DNA of 64,000 nt from Shewanella maritima (GCF_004295345.1 NZ_CP036200.1:2377001-2441000), one strand, 5' to 3'; shown: positions 39,972-51,188, numbered from the stretch's first letter. A program made the numbers and translations. Notes: generated by a model from the letters alone, not told the origin.

Positions 39972-40859
39972 TTAGTGGATTTTGCTAAGAATACCGTCTA
40001 ATTCAGCAAGATTCTGGTAATTAATTACGATTTTACCTTTACCTTTACTGCCATGATTTATTGCCACTTTCGCACCTAACTTTTCAATTAACTGCTGTTC
40101 TAAGCGGACAACATCGTGATCTTTGACGGCTTTTTCGGGAGTTTTAGCAGGATTTAATGCTTTATTGACTAGTCGTTCAGTTTCTCGAACAGTCATTTCT
40201 TTTGATGCAACCAATCTAGCCAGCTCAGTTTGCATATCACCTTCAATGGCAAGCAACGCACGAGCGTGGCCCATTTCTATATCACCATGTTCAAGTAAAC
40301 GCTTAACAGGCTCGTTAAGGCTATTAAGGCGCAGCAGATTTGAGACGGTTACCCGCGACTTACCAACCGCTTGTGCAACTTGTTGATGTGTAAGCTCAAA
40401 TTCGTCTTTCAAACGTGCTAATGCAATGGCTTCTTCCATTGCATTTAAGTCTTCACGTTGGATATTTTCAATTAACGCAATTGCGACAGCGGCTTCGTCA
40501 GCCACTTGCTTAACGATACAAGGGACAGCCTCTAGTCCAGCTAGTTGCGATGCGCGCCAGCGACGCTCACCTGCAATAATTTCATATTGGGTATCAGATA
40601 CTTTACGCACCACAATTGGCTGAATTATGCCTTGTGAGCGAATAGACTCGGCAAGCTCTTCAAGTGCTTCTGGAGACATATCTTTACGCGGTTGGTATTT
40701 GCCTGGTTGCAGTAAATCAATGGCAAGTTCAACAAGGTCGTGACCTTCTAGGTTAGCACTAGCAGCCTCTATGGCTACATCGGCTTTTTTAGTCGCTGCA
40801 TTGCTGTTACTCAGTAAGGCATCCAAGCCTTTACCCAAACCACGTTTTTTTGAATTCAT
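39972..40859 (-). CDS. parB: Chromosome partitioning protein ParB
   Basis: A 295-residue chromosomal ParB/Spo0J. It has the N-terminal KRGLGKGLDALLS motif for ParA contact, the CTPase/clamp region IRSQGIIQPIVVR and IIAGERRWRASQLAG, the helix-turn-helix LTHQQVAQAVGKSRVTVSNLLR, and a C-terminal dimer domain. It binds parS and spreads to form the origin-segregation complex. It lies 9 bases after parA. A strong parS match lies at 62787-62802. Confidence 0.96.
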   Translation of the reverse strand: MNSKKRGLGKGLDALLSNSNAATKKADVAIEAASANLEGHDLVELAIDLLQPGKYQPRKDMSPEALEELAESIRSQGIIQPIVVRKVSDTQYEIIAGERRWRASQLAGLEAVPCIVKQVADEAAVAIALIENIQREDLNAMEEAIALARLKDEFELTHQQVAQAVGKSRVTVSNLLRLNSLNEPVKRLLEHGDIEMGHARALLAIEGDMQTELARLVASKEMTVRETERLVNKALNPAKTPEKAVKDHDVVRLEQQLIEKLGAKVAINHGSKGKGKIVINYQNLAELDGILSKIH

Positions 40860-40868
40860 TCTCTGTTC

Positions 40869-41660
40869 CTAGGCTTCTTTTGCTTGAGCATCTTGCTGCT
40901 CAGCACGGCGAATAATTTCTCCTGCTAAGGCTAAATAAGCCTTAGCACCAGCACTGCTCTTATCGTAATACATGGCAGGAGCACCAAAACTTGGCGCTTC
41001 AGCTAGACGAATATTTCTTGGAATAACAGTGCGATAAACCTTCTCACCAAAATGTTGTTTTAATTGATCTGACACATCATTAGATAGACGATTTCGCGGG
41101 TCGTACATGGTACGTAAAATACCTTCTATGGTTAAGTCTTTATTAACCATGGCGCTTAATTTGCTGATGGTATCAATAAGTGCAGTTAAGCCTTCAAGGG
41201 CGTAGTACTCACATTGCATTGGCACTAATACTGAGTCAGCCGCGCTCATGGCATTAACCGTTAGCATATTCAACGATGGTGGGCAGTCAATAAAGATAAA
41301 GTCATATTCATCTTTGACGCTTTCCAGAGCATTACGCAGGCGAATTTCGCGGGCAAAAAACTCCATTAACTTGATCTCTGCCGCGGTAACATCACCGTTA
41401 CCCGCAATCAGATCGTATTTACCGACCGTATCTTTGATCACCACTTCTGCAAATGGTTTTTCATCGACCAGTAATTCATAAGCTGTATTTTCAACATCGT
41501 ATTTGTCGACGCCGCTGCCCATTGTGGCATTACCTTGCGGATCAAGATCAATCAACAACACCTTGCGCTTAGTTGCTGCAAGCGACGCAGCCAAGTTTAC
41601 ACAAGTCGTTGTTTTTCCTACGCCACCTTTTTGGTTGGCTACGGCAATAATTTTTCCCAC
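40869..41660 (-). CDS. parA: Chromosome partitioning ATPase ParA
   Basis: A 263-residue ParA/Soj without the N-terminal helix-turn-helix of plasmid type Ia proteins, so chromosomal type. It has the deviant Walker A KGGVGKTTTCVNLA, LLIDLDPQGNAT and the Walker B-like FIDCPPSLNML. It binds nucleoid DNA as an ATP dimer and moves ParB-parS complexes. It is in the conserved mnmG-rsmG-parA-parB order. Confidence 0.96.
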   Translation of the reverse strand: MGKIIAVANQKGGVGKTTTCVNLAASLAATKRKVLLIDLDPQGNATMGSGVDKYDVENTAYELLVDEKPFAEVVIKDTVGKYDLIAGNGDVTAAEIKLMEFFAREIRLRNALESVKDEYDFIFIDCPPSLNMLTVNAMSAADSVLVPMQCEYYALEGLTALIDTISKLSAMVNKDLTIEGILRTMYDPRNRLSNDVSDQLKQHFGEKVYRTVIPRNIRLAEAPSFGAPAMYYDKSSAGAKAYLALAGEIIRRAEQQDAQAKEA

Positions 41661-41703
41661 AATGTCGTCCTGTTATAAATTATTGATGTCCGGTAATAAT
41701 TTC

Positions 41704-42321
41704 TTACTGGGTAATTTTCAGTAAGTGGCGCTGTTCGTCCAAAGTTGGCACTTTAAGCACAATGGTTTCAGCCACAGTAAAACCAGCAGGAATATTTTGC
41801 ATCTCCTGTTCAGACAATTGCCCTTTTAGCGCATAAAAGCAACCATCTTGTGCGGGTAAGTGATGACACCAAGTTAGCATATCTTCAACTGAAGCAAAGG
41901 CGCGGCTAAGCACTCCATCAAACTTTTGCTCAGGCTGATAAGCTTCGACTCGAGATTCTACTGAGCTGATATTGTCAATTTTCAGTTCAAACTTCACTTG
42001 CTTTTGAAAGCGAATACGCTTGCCCAAGCTATCGAGCAACACAAACTCTTTGTCTGGATTCAAAATCGCTAGCGGAATACCTGGCAATCCTGGCCCTGTG
42101 CCAACATCGATAAAGTGCTTACCGTCAAGGTAAGGTGAAACCGCTAAACTGTCCATCACGTGACGGACCAACATCTGCTTTGGGTCACGCACAGATGTTA
42201 AGTTATAAGCTTTGTTCCACTTATTTAGCATTTCGACAAAACCAACCAATTGTGATTGTTGCTGCTCAGTGGCAGAAATATTCATTTCGGACAAATAGCC
42301 ACGCAGTTGCTCTAATAACAC
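41704..42321 (-). CDS. rsmG: 16S rRNA (guanine-527-N7)-methyltransferase
   Basis: A 205-residue RsmG (GidB) with a GTG start preceded by CGAGG. It contains the [16 protein letters not shown]-terminal motif and the SAM-binding [17 protein letters not shown]. It methylates G527 of 16S rRNA, and its loss gives low-level streptomycin resistance. It lies between mnmG and parA. Confidence 0.95.
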   Translation of the reverse strand: MLLEQLRGYLSEMNISATEQQQSQLVGFVEMLNKWNKAYNLTSVRDPKQMLVRHVMDSLAVSPYLDGKHFIDVGTGPGLPGIPLAILNPDKEFVLLDSLGKRIRFQKQVKFELKIDNISSVESRVEAYQPEQKFDGVLSRAFASVEDMLTWCHHLPAQDGCFYALKGQLSEQEMQNIPAGFTVAETIVLKVPTLDEQRHLLKITQ

Positions 42322-42473
42322 GAAAGCCTCGATATTGGATTAATGGTTCTTGATGCTGTGGGCACAGTGACAGCGCTTAGCAGCAATGAAATTATCAGTA
42401 TTATGATGCGGTAAATGAACGAAAGGAAGTCTTTCAACTTCCTTTACGATTTTAGTTGGTAAAAATGCGTGAT

Positions 42474-44363
42474 TTAAGCCGTTTTTCTGAGCAAACCACG
42501 CTTTTTAAGATGTACAAGCAAAATCGAAATTGCAGCAGGGGTGATCCCCGAAATACGCGATGCCTGACCAACCGTTTCTGGCTTATGGTTATTAAGCTTA
42601 GCGATCACCTCATTGGATAACCCCGGCACTTCTTGATAATCCAGATCTAACGGCAATAATGAGCTTTCATGACGAATAGCTTTATCGATCTCATCTTGCT
42701 GACGTTGAATATAACCCGAGTATTTCACCTGAATTTGCACCTGCTCAGCAGCGCGGGCGTCTTCAAGTCCAGGGCCAAAGCCATCAAGTGACATTAGCTT
42801 GTCGTAGTCCATTTCTGGGCGACGCAACAATTCTTCAAATGACGCTTCACGTGAAATCGGCGTGTTAAGTTCAGGGTTTAACACATCGATCAGCGGTGAA
42901 TTTGGATGCACCCACTGACTGCGAAGGCGTTGTAATTCTTGCTCAATAGCCTCTTTCTTTTCGCTGTATTTTGCCCAACGCTCATCATCAACTAAGCCAA
43001 GCTCACGGCCTTTTTCAGTCAAACGTAAATCAGCATTGTCTTCACGCAATAATAAGCGATATTCTGCGCGGCTAGTGAACATACGATAAGGCTCTTTTGT
43101 GCCTAATGTTGATAAATCATCAACCAGTACACCAAGATAAGCTTCATCACGGCGTGGACACCATGTGTCTTTGCCCTGCACTTTCAATGACGCGTTCATA
43201 CCTGCAAGCAAACCTTGCGCACCCGCTTCTTCATAACCGGTTGTGCCATTGATTTGCCCTGCAAAGAATAGACCTTCAATCACTTTGGTCTCGAGTGAGT
43301 TTTTCAAATCACGTGGATCAAAATAATCATACTCAATGGCATAGCCAGGACGAATGATCTCGGCGTTTTCTAAGCCCTTGATCGAACGAACTAAATTCAA
43401 TTGCACATCAAATGGTAAGCTGGTTGAAATACCATTTGGGTAGATTTCATTGGTGGTTAAGCCTTCTGGCTCAATAAAGATCTGGTGCGAGTTTTTGTCA
43501 GCAAAACGCATGATCTTATCTTCAATTGACGGGCAGTAGCGCGGGCCAACACCTTCAATCACCCCTGAATACATAGGGCTGCGATCAAGTCCACCACGAA
43601 TAATGTCGTGAGTTTGCTCATTGGTATGAGTGATATGACAAGATATCTGTTCTGGATGCTGCTCGACATCGCCGATAAATGACATTACAGGTAATGGGTC
43701 ATCACCTTTTTGCTCAGTCATTTTAGAAAAGTCTAGAGTATTGGCATCAAGTCGTGGTGGTGTGCCAGTTTTTAAACGACCAACACGAATAGGCAAGTCA
43801 CGCAGACGTTGAGCTAGCGCAATTGATGGCGGATCACCTGCTCTACCACCACTGTAGTTTTCTAAACCAATATGAATTTGGCCACCAAGGAAAGTACCGG
43901 CAGTTAACACCACACTTGGTGCTTCAAATGCTAATCCCATTTGAGTGACAACACCCACTACACGGTTATTTTCTACAACAAGATCATCTACACCCTGTTG
44001 AAATATGCGTAAGTTAGCTTGGCTTTGTAAAATCTGCTGAATTTTTTGGCGGTATAAGGCTCGGTCAGCCTGAGCACGAGTTGCACGTACTGCCGGGCCT
44101 TTGCTTGAATTAAGCGTTCTAAATTGAATACCTGCAAAGTCAGTTGCAATTGCCATTGCTCCGCCAAGTGCATCAATTTCTTTTACAAGATGTCCTTTAC
44201 CTATGCCACCAATGGCTGGGTTACAAGACATTTGTCCTAAAGTATCGATGTTGTGTGTGAGCAATAAGGTTTTTGATCCCATTCTTGCTGCTGCGAGTGC
44301 GGCTTCCGTTCCGGCATGACCACCACCGACAACTATGACATCAAACCGTTCATGAAAATGCAT
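42474..44363 (-). CDS. mnmG: tRNA uridine-5-carboxymethylaminomethyl synthesis enzyme MnmG
   Basis: A 629-residue MnmG (GidA), the same length as in E. coli. I start at the ATG of [20 protein letters not shown] with an AAGG ribosome-binding site; the frame extends 15 codons upstream into oriC but without similarity. It shows the FAD-binding [10 protein letters not shown], the [16 protein letters not shown] segment and [13 protein letters not shown]. With MnmE it modifies the wobble uridine of several tRNAs. It borders oriC, whose melting region abuts its start, as in enterobacteria and vibrios. Confidence 0.97.
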   Translation of the reverse strand: MHFHERFDVIVVGGGHAGTEAALAAARMGSKTLLLTHNIDTLGQMSCNPAIGGIGKGHLVKEIDALGGAMAIATDFAGIQFRTLNSSKGPAVRATRAQADRALYRQKIQQILQSQANLRIFQQGVDDLVVENNRVVGVVTQMGLAFEAPSVVLTAGTFLGGQIHIGLENYSGGRAGDPPSIALAQRLRDLPIRVGRLKTGTPPRLDANTLDFSKMTEQKGDDPLPVMSFIGDVEQHPEQISCHITHTNEQTHDIIRGGLDRSPMYSGVIEGVGPRYCPSIEDKIMRFADKNSHQIFIEPEGLTTNEIYPNGISTSLPFDVQLNLVRSIKGLENAEIIRPGYAIEYDYFDPRDLKNSLETKVIEGLFFAGQINGTTGYEEAGAQGLLAGMNASLKVQGKDTWCPRRDEAYLGVLVDDLSTLGTKEPYRMFTSRAEYRLLLREDNADLRLTEKGRELGLVDDERWAKYSEKKEAIEQELQRLRSQWVHPNSPLIDVLNPELNTPISREASFEELLRRPEMDYDKLMSLDGFGPGLEDARAAEQVQIQVKYSGYIQRQQDEIDKAIRHESSLLPLDLDYQEVPGLSNEVIAKLNNHKPETVGQASRISGITPAAISILLVHLKKRGLLRKTA

Positions 44364-44490
44364 TACCTGACCTTCAATAAATAAATGAAATTTTGATCCG
44401 AGATTCAATTTGAGCAGATCATTTTATCATTGACTGTCCACAAGGTGGAAGATCATTTTTTCATAGGGGATCAGTGAGGCAAGGACTAAT

Positions 44491-44550
44491 AGATCTTAAG
44501 ATCTTTTTAAAAAGATCTTTATTATTTCTTACTATTAAGATCGTGTTTTT
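44491..44550. other. oriC DNA-unwinding region (13-mer-like repeats)
   Basis: Three GATCTT-headed, T-rich repeats in tandem (AGATCTTAAG, GATCTTTTTA, AGATCTTTATT), then ATTATTTCTT and AAGATCGTG. This parallels the GATCTNTTNTTTT 13-mers of E. coli oriC and lies on the mnmG side, directly beside the first DnaA box. Confidence 0.85.
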
Positions 44551-44551
44551 C

Positions 44552-44791
44552 TGTGGGTAACGCTTAAAGTTTTGTATTTATAATGACTTACGAGATTTTG
44601 ATCTTGTGATCTAATGACGATCAAACTCAATATAACTTGGGGATAGATCGCTACTTTATCCACAAGGTGGATCCAATGGTAGATCCGAGTGTGAACAGTA
44701 CAAAGTTATGATCGGTGAAAATAATAGTTTATCCACATATTTATCATTTTAGAACATAATTTGTGGATAAAAGATATGAAAATGTGGATAG
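44552..44791. promoter_or_regulatory. DnaA-box cluster of oriC and mioC promoter
   Basis: Boxes at 44552-44560 (inverted, one mismatch), 44656-44664 (perfect), 44729-44737 (perfect), 44762-44770 (perfect, inverted) and 44783-44791 (inverted, one mismatch). The last three lie within 80 bases upstream of mioC's 3' end region and beyond the usual minimal origin. Because mioC is transcribed toward oriC, these boxes lie between mioC and the unwinding region. Confidence 0.85.
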
Positions 44792-44836
44792 AAGATCCTA
44801 TTATCCAATAAAAGGATCTTCTTTTCTCAGAATTGC

Positions 44837-45283
44837 TTATTGTGGAATGGTTTGTTGCCATTGAGAAAGCCAGGCTAGTGCAGCTTCTTCAGGTACTGGG
44901 GATTGTTGGACGTCAATTTGGATCTTATCCACAAACTCGCTAGATCCAGCCTGTGTAAATAATTCTGCGAGCTTTTTGGGGCCTGCACAAAAAGTGTCGT
45001 AGCTTGAGTCGCCAATGGCACAAACGGCGAATTTTACTGCACTAAGATCGGGTTGAAATAGCATGATCTGTTTATGAAATGGTTGGATATTATCTGGTAA
45101 TTCGCCTGCGCCATGAGTTGAGCAAACCAAAATCCATAGTGGATATGTGCTGACTGTGTCTAATTGTGGATCGGTAAAAACGTCAGCTTGATGGCCAAGC
45201 TGAGCAAGCTGCTCTGCCATATCATCTGCAACATACTCAGTGCCGCCGAGTGTTGTTCCTACTAGTAATGCGATTTTGCTCAT
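44837..45283 (-). CDS. mioC: Flavodoxin-like protein MioC
   Basis: A 148-residue flavodoxin-fold protein. It has the FMN phosphate loop in VGTTLGGTEYVADDMAEQL and the later VCSTHGAGELPDN and AVCAIGDSSYDTFCAG segments. MioC is an FMN electron carrier, implicated in biotin synthase activity in E. coli. It is transcribed toward oriC exactly as in E. coli. The 45284-45500 gap upstream shows no gene. Confidence 0.93.
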   Translation of the reverse strand: MSKIALLVGTTLGGTEYVADDMAEQLAQLGHQADVFTDPQLDTVSTYPLWILVCSTHGAGELPDNIQPFHKQIMLFQPDLSAVKFAVCAIGDSSYDTFCAGPKKLAELFTQAGSSEFVDKIQIDVQQSPVPEEAALAWLSQWQQTIPQ

Positions 45284-45500
45284 TCGATGTTCCTACTATT
45301 TACTTAAGCTTTCAAGGTAACTATTGCCCAAACTGTGGGCTACTGGGATTAAACTCGTGAGATTGATAGTGGCACTAGTTTATTGCTTTTCCCAGTGTTG
45401 GAACACTATTTAGAGATAGTTAGCTGCTAGTCTGTAGGTATTAGTGAGCGGGCGGGAGTTGCAGGCTGTTTAGGACAATAACAGCCTGCAATGGCTTATA

Positions 45501-46511
45501 TTACTTGAATGAATATTCTTGGTAATCGCCTGTTTTAAAAATAGATTTACTGATGAACTTAGCTTGCTTGAAGTTGATGCTGTTAAGATCAATCTTGCGA
45601 ACATCCATATTGTCATAAGTTCTGAAATAGTAATCTTTGTTGTTGATGTCTACCACGTTTGCAAATGAAGTGAACTGAGGTAGATCTGATGCAAAGCGCC
45701 AGTACAGTGCCCCTTGTGGAATGTCGACTGAGTTAATCATATTCCAAGCGCGGTTTACTGCGTCAAAGTCAGACTTAACAAGTTGCAAATCTTGGGTTTG
45801 ATGTAAAGCGGTTAGCTTTTGGAATCGACCAATAGGTGACATATCAAACGCTGCAAATGTTTCTTCTGAGAACTGAGTCTTACCGCCATCAACTAGCATT
45901 GCCGCGAGACTTTGCTGGGTTTGATAGCTTGGATCGTTTGTCATCACTCCAAGTTTATTTTCAAAGATGGTAGGGTAGCCAGAGCCGTCTTGGTACTCAA
46001 CAACGATCGCACGTTTACCGTCATTAAAAGCAAAATGGGTTGCTAGGTGTAAGCCATCAACTACGTCGTACGCAGCAATGCTGACTTTATGTTGCTTTAG
46101 CAGTGCTTCTGCTTCATCAACATTTTTAGCATTGGATAATACAAAGCCTACAAGATCGCCCGATTTAAGCTGCTCTTGTCCTTCTGGTGCAAACTGGCTT
46201 TCACCTAACACCAGTGCCTCACCGTTGAGTCCATGTTCATTTAAACCTGATGAAAACAGTTCGTCCTGATGCATAATACCGACAAAACCATACTTACTTG
46301 TGCCATAACTAAATTGGTGCTGTTGCGGCACCAATGCAACTTGTGCATTTAACTCGCCAGGCCATTCCATGGTTCTGCCAACAAAAGTATTGCCGTTAGC
46401 GTTAAAGTTAAAGTTTGAGCAAGCTTGAGCGATGTCGCTTATTGCAAACATACTTGTCGCGGCTAATGCTGCAATCGCGAGTGATTTTTTGCTAATGATT
46501 GAGTTGTTCAT
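45501..46511 (-). CDS. Secreted choloylglycine hydrolase family (C59) enzyme
   Basis: A 336-residue Ntn hydrolase. The signal peptide covers residues 1-30 (KKSLAIAALAATSMFAISDI), and cleavage after AQA exposes C31 in CSNFNF as the catalytic N-terminal Cys. GRTMEW follows (R46; Glu where bile salt hydrolases have Asp), then LNEHGLNGEAL and MTNDPSY with the conserved Asn. Gram-negative members of this family act on penicillin V or long-chain acyl-homoserine lactones rather than bile salts. The substrate here is not determined. It is divergent from a LysR gene (165 bp gap), which probably controls it. Confidence 0.88.
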   Translation of the reverse strand: MNNSIISKKSLAIAALAATSMFAISDIAQACSNFNFNANGNTFVGRTMEWPGELNAQVALVPQQHQFSYGTSKYGFVGIMHQDELFSSGLNEHGLNGEALVLGESQFAPEGQEQLKSGDLVGFVLSNAKNVDEAEALLKQHKVSIAAYDVVDGLHLATHFAFNDGKRAIVVEYQDGSGYPTIFENKLGVMTNDPSYQTQQSLAAMLVDGGKTQFSEETFAAFDMSPIGRFQKLTALHQTQDLQLVKSDFDAVNRAWNMINSVDIPQGALYWRFASDLPQFTSFANVVDINNKDYYFRTYDNMDVRKIDLNSINFKQAKFISKSIFKTGDYQEYSFK

Positions 46512-46676
46512 AATAACCTCGATTTTGAGTTGCTAATTTTGCTGTCGAGAGGGATTATGGAATATAAATTTCATTTCAATAACTCGTATAAAAAGGGTTT
46601 TATCCTGCTATAAATACCAATGGCAGAAGTTAATAGCTGAAGGCTAAATACTGATAGTTAAAAGTTAAGGGTATTC

Positions 46677-47558
46677 ATGATGAAGTTCTCGCTCGATCAA
46701 CTCACCGCTTTTGTCACGACTGTGGAGCAGGGCAGTTTTAAGCAAGCGGCATTATTACTAGGCAAACACGCCACGACGATTAGTCAGCAAGTCGCAACAC
46801 TAGAGGTCGATATTGATATTCAGCTATTTGAGCGCCACGTTCGTAAACTTGCACCAACTCAAGCAGGCCTTGAATTTTATCAGTTTGCACGGCCTGTACT
46901 GATTGAAGCAGGCGTGCTTGAGTCCAAAATCGATACCATGCACGCAAAGTTGCCCAGTGAGCTGCGCATTGCACTAGATAGCACCATCCACGATCGCCAA
47001 TTATTGCGATGTATTAAGCAAGTTACGCAACAATATCCGCATTTAGCTATCGAGGTTCATAGCGGCGAGCCAGAGCAAATAATCGAACTTGTTACCAGCA
47101 ATCAAGTTGATCTGGGGGTAATAACCACTTTATTTAAGCCATTTGAAGGGATCATTAGTCAGCCATTATTTAACTTTGAGCTGATTTTTATTGGTGCGCC
47201 AAGTTGGGTTGGTTGTGATGAAGTTAAAGTGCAGGAACAGCTAAAGTCGTGCCCACAATTGGTTTATCGTTACGTGACGCAAAACAGCAACTTGCATGGA
47301 CATATTCTGAGTTATCACTATCACAGCGTGGCTAATTTAGCCGACTTAATTGAGATGGTGAGCTTAGGAATGGGTTGGGCGATTGTGCCGAGATTTCAAG
47401 TAGAAACCTATCTGGAACAAGGTGATGTTACCGAGTTCGTGGTGTCGGGAGGTAAGTCTGTGAGTTGGTATAGTGAGCTTATTTATGCTTCTGATAAGCA
47501 GCTTAACCCAGCTATGCAGCGTTTTATTGAGTTGGCTTTGACCTTGAGTGATAGGTAG
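46677..47558 (+). CDS. LysR family transcriptional regulator beside the choloylglycine hydrolase
   Basis: A 293-residue LysR regulator. The winged helix includes FKQAALLLGKHATTISQQVATLE and LFERHVRKLAPT, and the C-terminal region SLGMGWAIVPRFQVE resembles that of the regulator at 23368. It is divergently transcribed from the secreted hydrolase, with the porin gene downstream on the same strand. I infer control of the hydrolase; the porin is a possible second target. Confidence 0.87.
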   Translation: MMKFSLDQLTAFVTTVEQGSFKQAALLLGKHATTISQQVATLEVDIDIQLFERHVRKLAPTQAGLEFYQFARPVLIEAGVLESKIDTMHAKLPSELRIALDSTIHDRQLLRCIKQVTQQYPHLAIEVHSGEPEQIIELVTSNQVDLGVITTLFKPFEGIISQPLFNFELIFIGAPSWVGCDEVKVQEQLKSCPQLVYRYVTQNSNLHGHILSYHYHSVANLADLIEMVSLGMGWAIVPRFQVETYLEQGDVTEFVVSGGKSVSWYSELIYASDKQLNPAMQRFIELALTLSDR

Positions 47559-47640
47559 CATTTGTAAATTATTTTTTAAATTATCCCGATCAAGATCGCC
47601 TTTTAGTACAAAACTACTCTACTTAGTCAACAATCCCTCT

Positions 47641-47654
47641 ATGATCTAGATCAA
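47641..47654 (+). promoter_or_regulatory. Possible FNR/EtrA-type site upstream of the porin gene
   Basis: ATGATCTAGATCAA matches the TTGAT-N4-ATCAA consensus with one mismatch in the first half site. It is 66-79 bases before the porin start, a position compatible with control by an FNR-family (EtrA) regulator. Confidence 0.35.
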
Positions 47655-47719
47655 ATTCGCGTTGCATGAGCAGCGCATTCCTTTTTATTGCTGAAAAAGC
47701 AAATCTTACCGAGTTAATT

Positions 47720-48840
47720 ATGTCTATAAAGTTGTCGCCAATAGCGATTGTTATGTGCAGTGCTTTTGCAACGAGTGTTGCTGCAAATGAACAGCAAAAT
47801 GGTATCGATGTTTCAGGTACGCTGCGGGTTAATTATGCTTATATTGATTATGACAAGGCCTCGAGAGATAAGTTTGGTGATTTTACCTTTGATATGGCAG
47901 CAGTTAAATTTGACGGCAAGCTAGATAACTGGGGCTGGCGTCTGAATATCGTTTTTATGATGGTTGGCAAACTCTGCGTTATGGCTATGGCTTTGTTGAT
48001 GTTAACTCAAATTGGCAATTACAACTTGGGGTGACGCAAACACCTTTTGGTAATCCAGGGTTCATCTCTAATAGCTTTTGGTTTGGCGTGCCTTACTACT
48101 TGGGTTTTGAAGATGACTATGATCTAGGTATAAAAGGCGTTTATAACAATGGTGCTTGGGGTACTCAAATTGCCTTTTTCAAAAATGGTGAAGCCAGTGC
48201 CACTAGCAATGAGCGTTATTCGCCTGATTTATACTCAGGTATTGTGGGGGATATTGAATACCATAATGAAGAAACCAATCAAGTTAACCTACGCCAAACG
48301 TATGAACTGACCTATGAAGCAGGTAAAGCACTTCTTGGTGGCTCATTAGAAGTAGGGCAGATTTACAATAGCCTTACTGGTAATACTGGGAGCCGCTATG
48401 CTGCAGCTGTGCATATGGATGCAAGTTATCAAGATTGGGCTTTGCAATTACAAGTTATGCAATACCACTATGATGCGGCAGATGCCGTTGATGATAACAA
48501 AATTGCTGTTGCAGCTTATCAGTGGCAATACGAAATAGCCTCAAAAGCGCAGGCTTATAGTATCAACCTCGCCCGCACGGTTAATTTTGATTGGGGTAAT
48601 ATTAAATTTTACAATGATTTTGGCCTAATAACCCCTGACGTAGCAGATGATAGCTATGACAATAGCTACCAAAATGTCACAGGAGCAGCAGTTACAGCTG
48701 GGCCGACATATACTATGGTGGACTTTATTCTTGGCAAGAATATGTACGCATCAACAAGAGATAATGGCCATGTTGGATTGCCTGAAAATAGCACTAGCTG
48801 GGATAAAAGAGTCAACATCAATTTTGGCTATTACTTTTAA
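47720..48840 (+). pseudogene. Porin-type outer-membrane protein, interrupted by one frameshift
   Basis: It starts at the ATG of a signal peptide (MSIKLSPIAIVMCSAFATSVAA, ending ANEQQ); an ATG 18 codons upstream lacks that feature. The first frame reads into the barrel (VSGTLRVNYAYIDYDKASRD, DGKLDNWG) and then runs out of frame to a TGA at 48032-48034. The other frame continues GLASEYRFYDGWQTLRYGYG and VTQTPFGNPGFISNSFW, typical of Shewanella porin-like proteins, down to a C-terminal barrel signature VNINFGYYF. Restoring one G in the GGGG run at 47931-47934 joins the two into about 373 residues. The downstream part alone occupies 48031-48840. Confidence 0.85.
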
Positions 48841-48909
48841 TTTTGGCTTCTAATTTTTGCTTTTTATTTCAGCTTTTAAGTTAAGCTTGCCAATCCAAAT
48901 GTTTAGATG

Positions 48910-48938
48910 AATAAGGCCCCTGTTTAGGAGCCTTATTT
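48910..48938. terminator. Bidirectional terminator between porin and fghA
   Basis: AATAAGGC-C-CCT-GTTT-AGG-A-GCCTTATTT hairpin with one mismatch; T-rich on the plus side, A-rich before. It can serve both converging genes. Confidence 0.75.
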
Positions 48939-48980
48939 AGTTTATATACCAGTATTATGCTAATTGGTATTAGGTTCTAT

Positions 48981-49835
48981 CTAGCTATTGTCGATAATGC
49001 ACCTTGCATGAAACTGCAGATGCTCCTCAATAAAACTCGCGATGAAGTAATAGCTATGATCATAGCCAGGTTGCATACGCAGGGTTAATGGATAATCCAC
49101 CAGCTTTGCTGCATCAACTAACGCTTCAGGTTTTAGCTGTTCGACTAAAAAATTATCTTGCTCACCTTGGTCGACTAATGCGGGAATATGATCCCGCACA
49201 GGGCTTGCTTTCATTAATTCACTGCTGTCGTATTGCCGCCACTGCTGTTGATCATTGCCTAGGTAGCCTGCAAATGCCTTTTGTCCCCAAGGGCAATTCA
49301 TTGGCTGGCTAATAGGACTAAATGCTGACACGCTGGCATAACGCTGCGGGTTTTTAAGGGCTATCATTAATGCGCCGTGACCACCCATAGAATGGCCGCT
49401 AATTGCACGTTGAGTTGTCACCGGAAAATGTTGCTCAATGAGCTTAGGTAGCTCATTAACGACGTAGTCGTACATTTGATAGTGCTGAGCAAATGGGGTT
49501 TGCGTTGCGTTGACGTAAAAACCTGCGCCTAAACCAAAGTCATATGCGCCATCAGGAGCATCTGCCACATCATCACCGCGCGGACTCGTATCTGGCGCCA
49601 CAATTGCTAAACCTAACTCGGCTGCAACCCGCAATGCACCCGCTTTTTGCATAAAGTTTTCATCGGTGCAGGTTAAGCCAGACAGCCAATAAACCACAGG
49701 TACATTTTGCTTTTCAGCTTGTGGTGGCAAGTATATAGCAAAGCGCATATCGCAATGATTGCTTGATGATGCATGGCTAAACTGTTTGTGCCAGCCGCCG
49801 AATACTTTCGCTGCGCTTACTTGGGTTAAACTCAT
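48981..49835 (-). CDS. fghA: S-formylglutathione hydrolase
   Basis: A 284-residue esterase-D-type alpha/beta hydrolase. It has the nucleophile elbow GHSMGGHGAL, SPISQPMNCPWGQKAF, and the C-terminal catalytic Asp/His region (QGEQDNFL, GYDHSYYF). I start at the ATG of MSLTQVSAAKVF behind AGGGACAG, dropping 17 weakly supported upstream codons. It hydrolyses S-formylglutathione to formate and glutathione, the second step of formaldehyde detoxification, and follows adhC by 89 bases. Confidence 0.93.
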   Translation of the reverse strand: MSLTQVSAAKVFGGWHKQFSHASSSNHCDMRFAIYLPPQAEKQNVPVVYWLSGLTCTDENFMQKAGALRVAAELGLAIVAPDTSPRGDDVADAPDGAYDFGLGAGFYVNATQTPFAQHYQMYDYVVNELPKLIEQHFPVTTQRAISGHSMGGHGALMIALKNPQRYASVSAFSPISQPMNCPWGQKAFAGYLGNDQQQWRQYDSSELMKASPVRDHIPALVDQGEQDNFLVEQLKPEALVDAAKLVDYPLTLRMQPGYDHSYYFIASFIEEHLQFHARCIIDNS

Positions 49836-49924
49836 TTTCTGTCCCTTATCATGGCTGTAACCAGAATAGTTCGCTGAGTTATACACTGCAGCGAACCAAG
49901 GCTTATCTATGTTATCTATCTAGG

Positions 49925-51067
<1,143 letters not shown>

Positions 51068-51188
51068 CTAAGGATTATGTTGGTACTAACTAAGGCTCTA
51101 CAGAGTGTAGAAGATAAAATTATTGTAATTGTTATTTTATGATTGATAATCGGCCTTAATTGCAAATCACTTTTACGAGAGAGTAATA

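Larger units (their letters stand above)
44410..44820. other. oriC: Chromosomal replication origin oriC
   Basis: A non-coding AT-rich stretch between mnmG and mioC, the classic E. coli/Vibrio origin location. I count 16 GATC (Dam) sites in about 410 bases, far above the roughly 1.6 expected by chance. It has three perfect DnaA boxes (TTATCCACA at 44656 and 44729, inverted at 44762) and near-matches at 44552 (TGTGGGTAA) and 44783 (TGTGGATAG). The minimal origin probably runs from about 44485 to 44675, with an R1-like box at 44552 next to the melting region and an R4-like box at 44656. The further boxes lie in the mioC promoter side. Confidence 0.94.

Noticed and set aside
42151..42170. CATCACGTGACG palindrome in rsmG as a parS site
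   Set aside because: Only the TCACGTGA core agrees with parS; the flanks differ, leaving about 9-10 of 16 matches.
42474..44408. Extended mnmG start reaching into oriC
   Set aside because: The additional 15 codons are not family sequence; the ATG at 44363 has a good ribosome-binding site and gives the E. coli length of 629.
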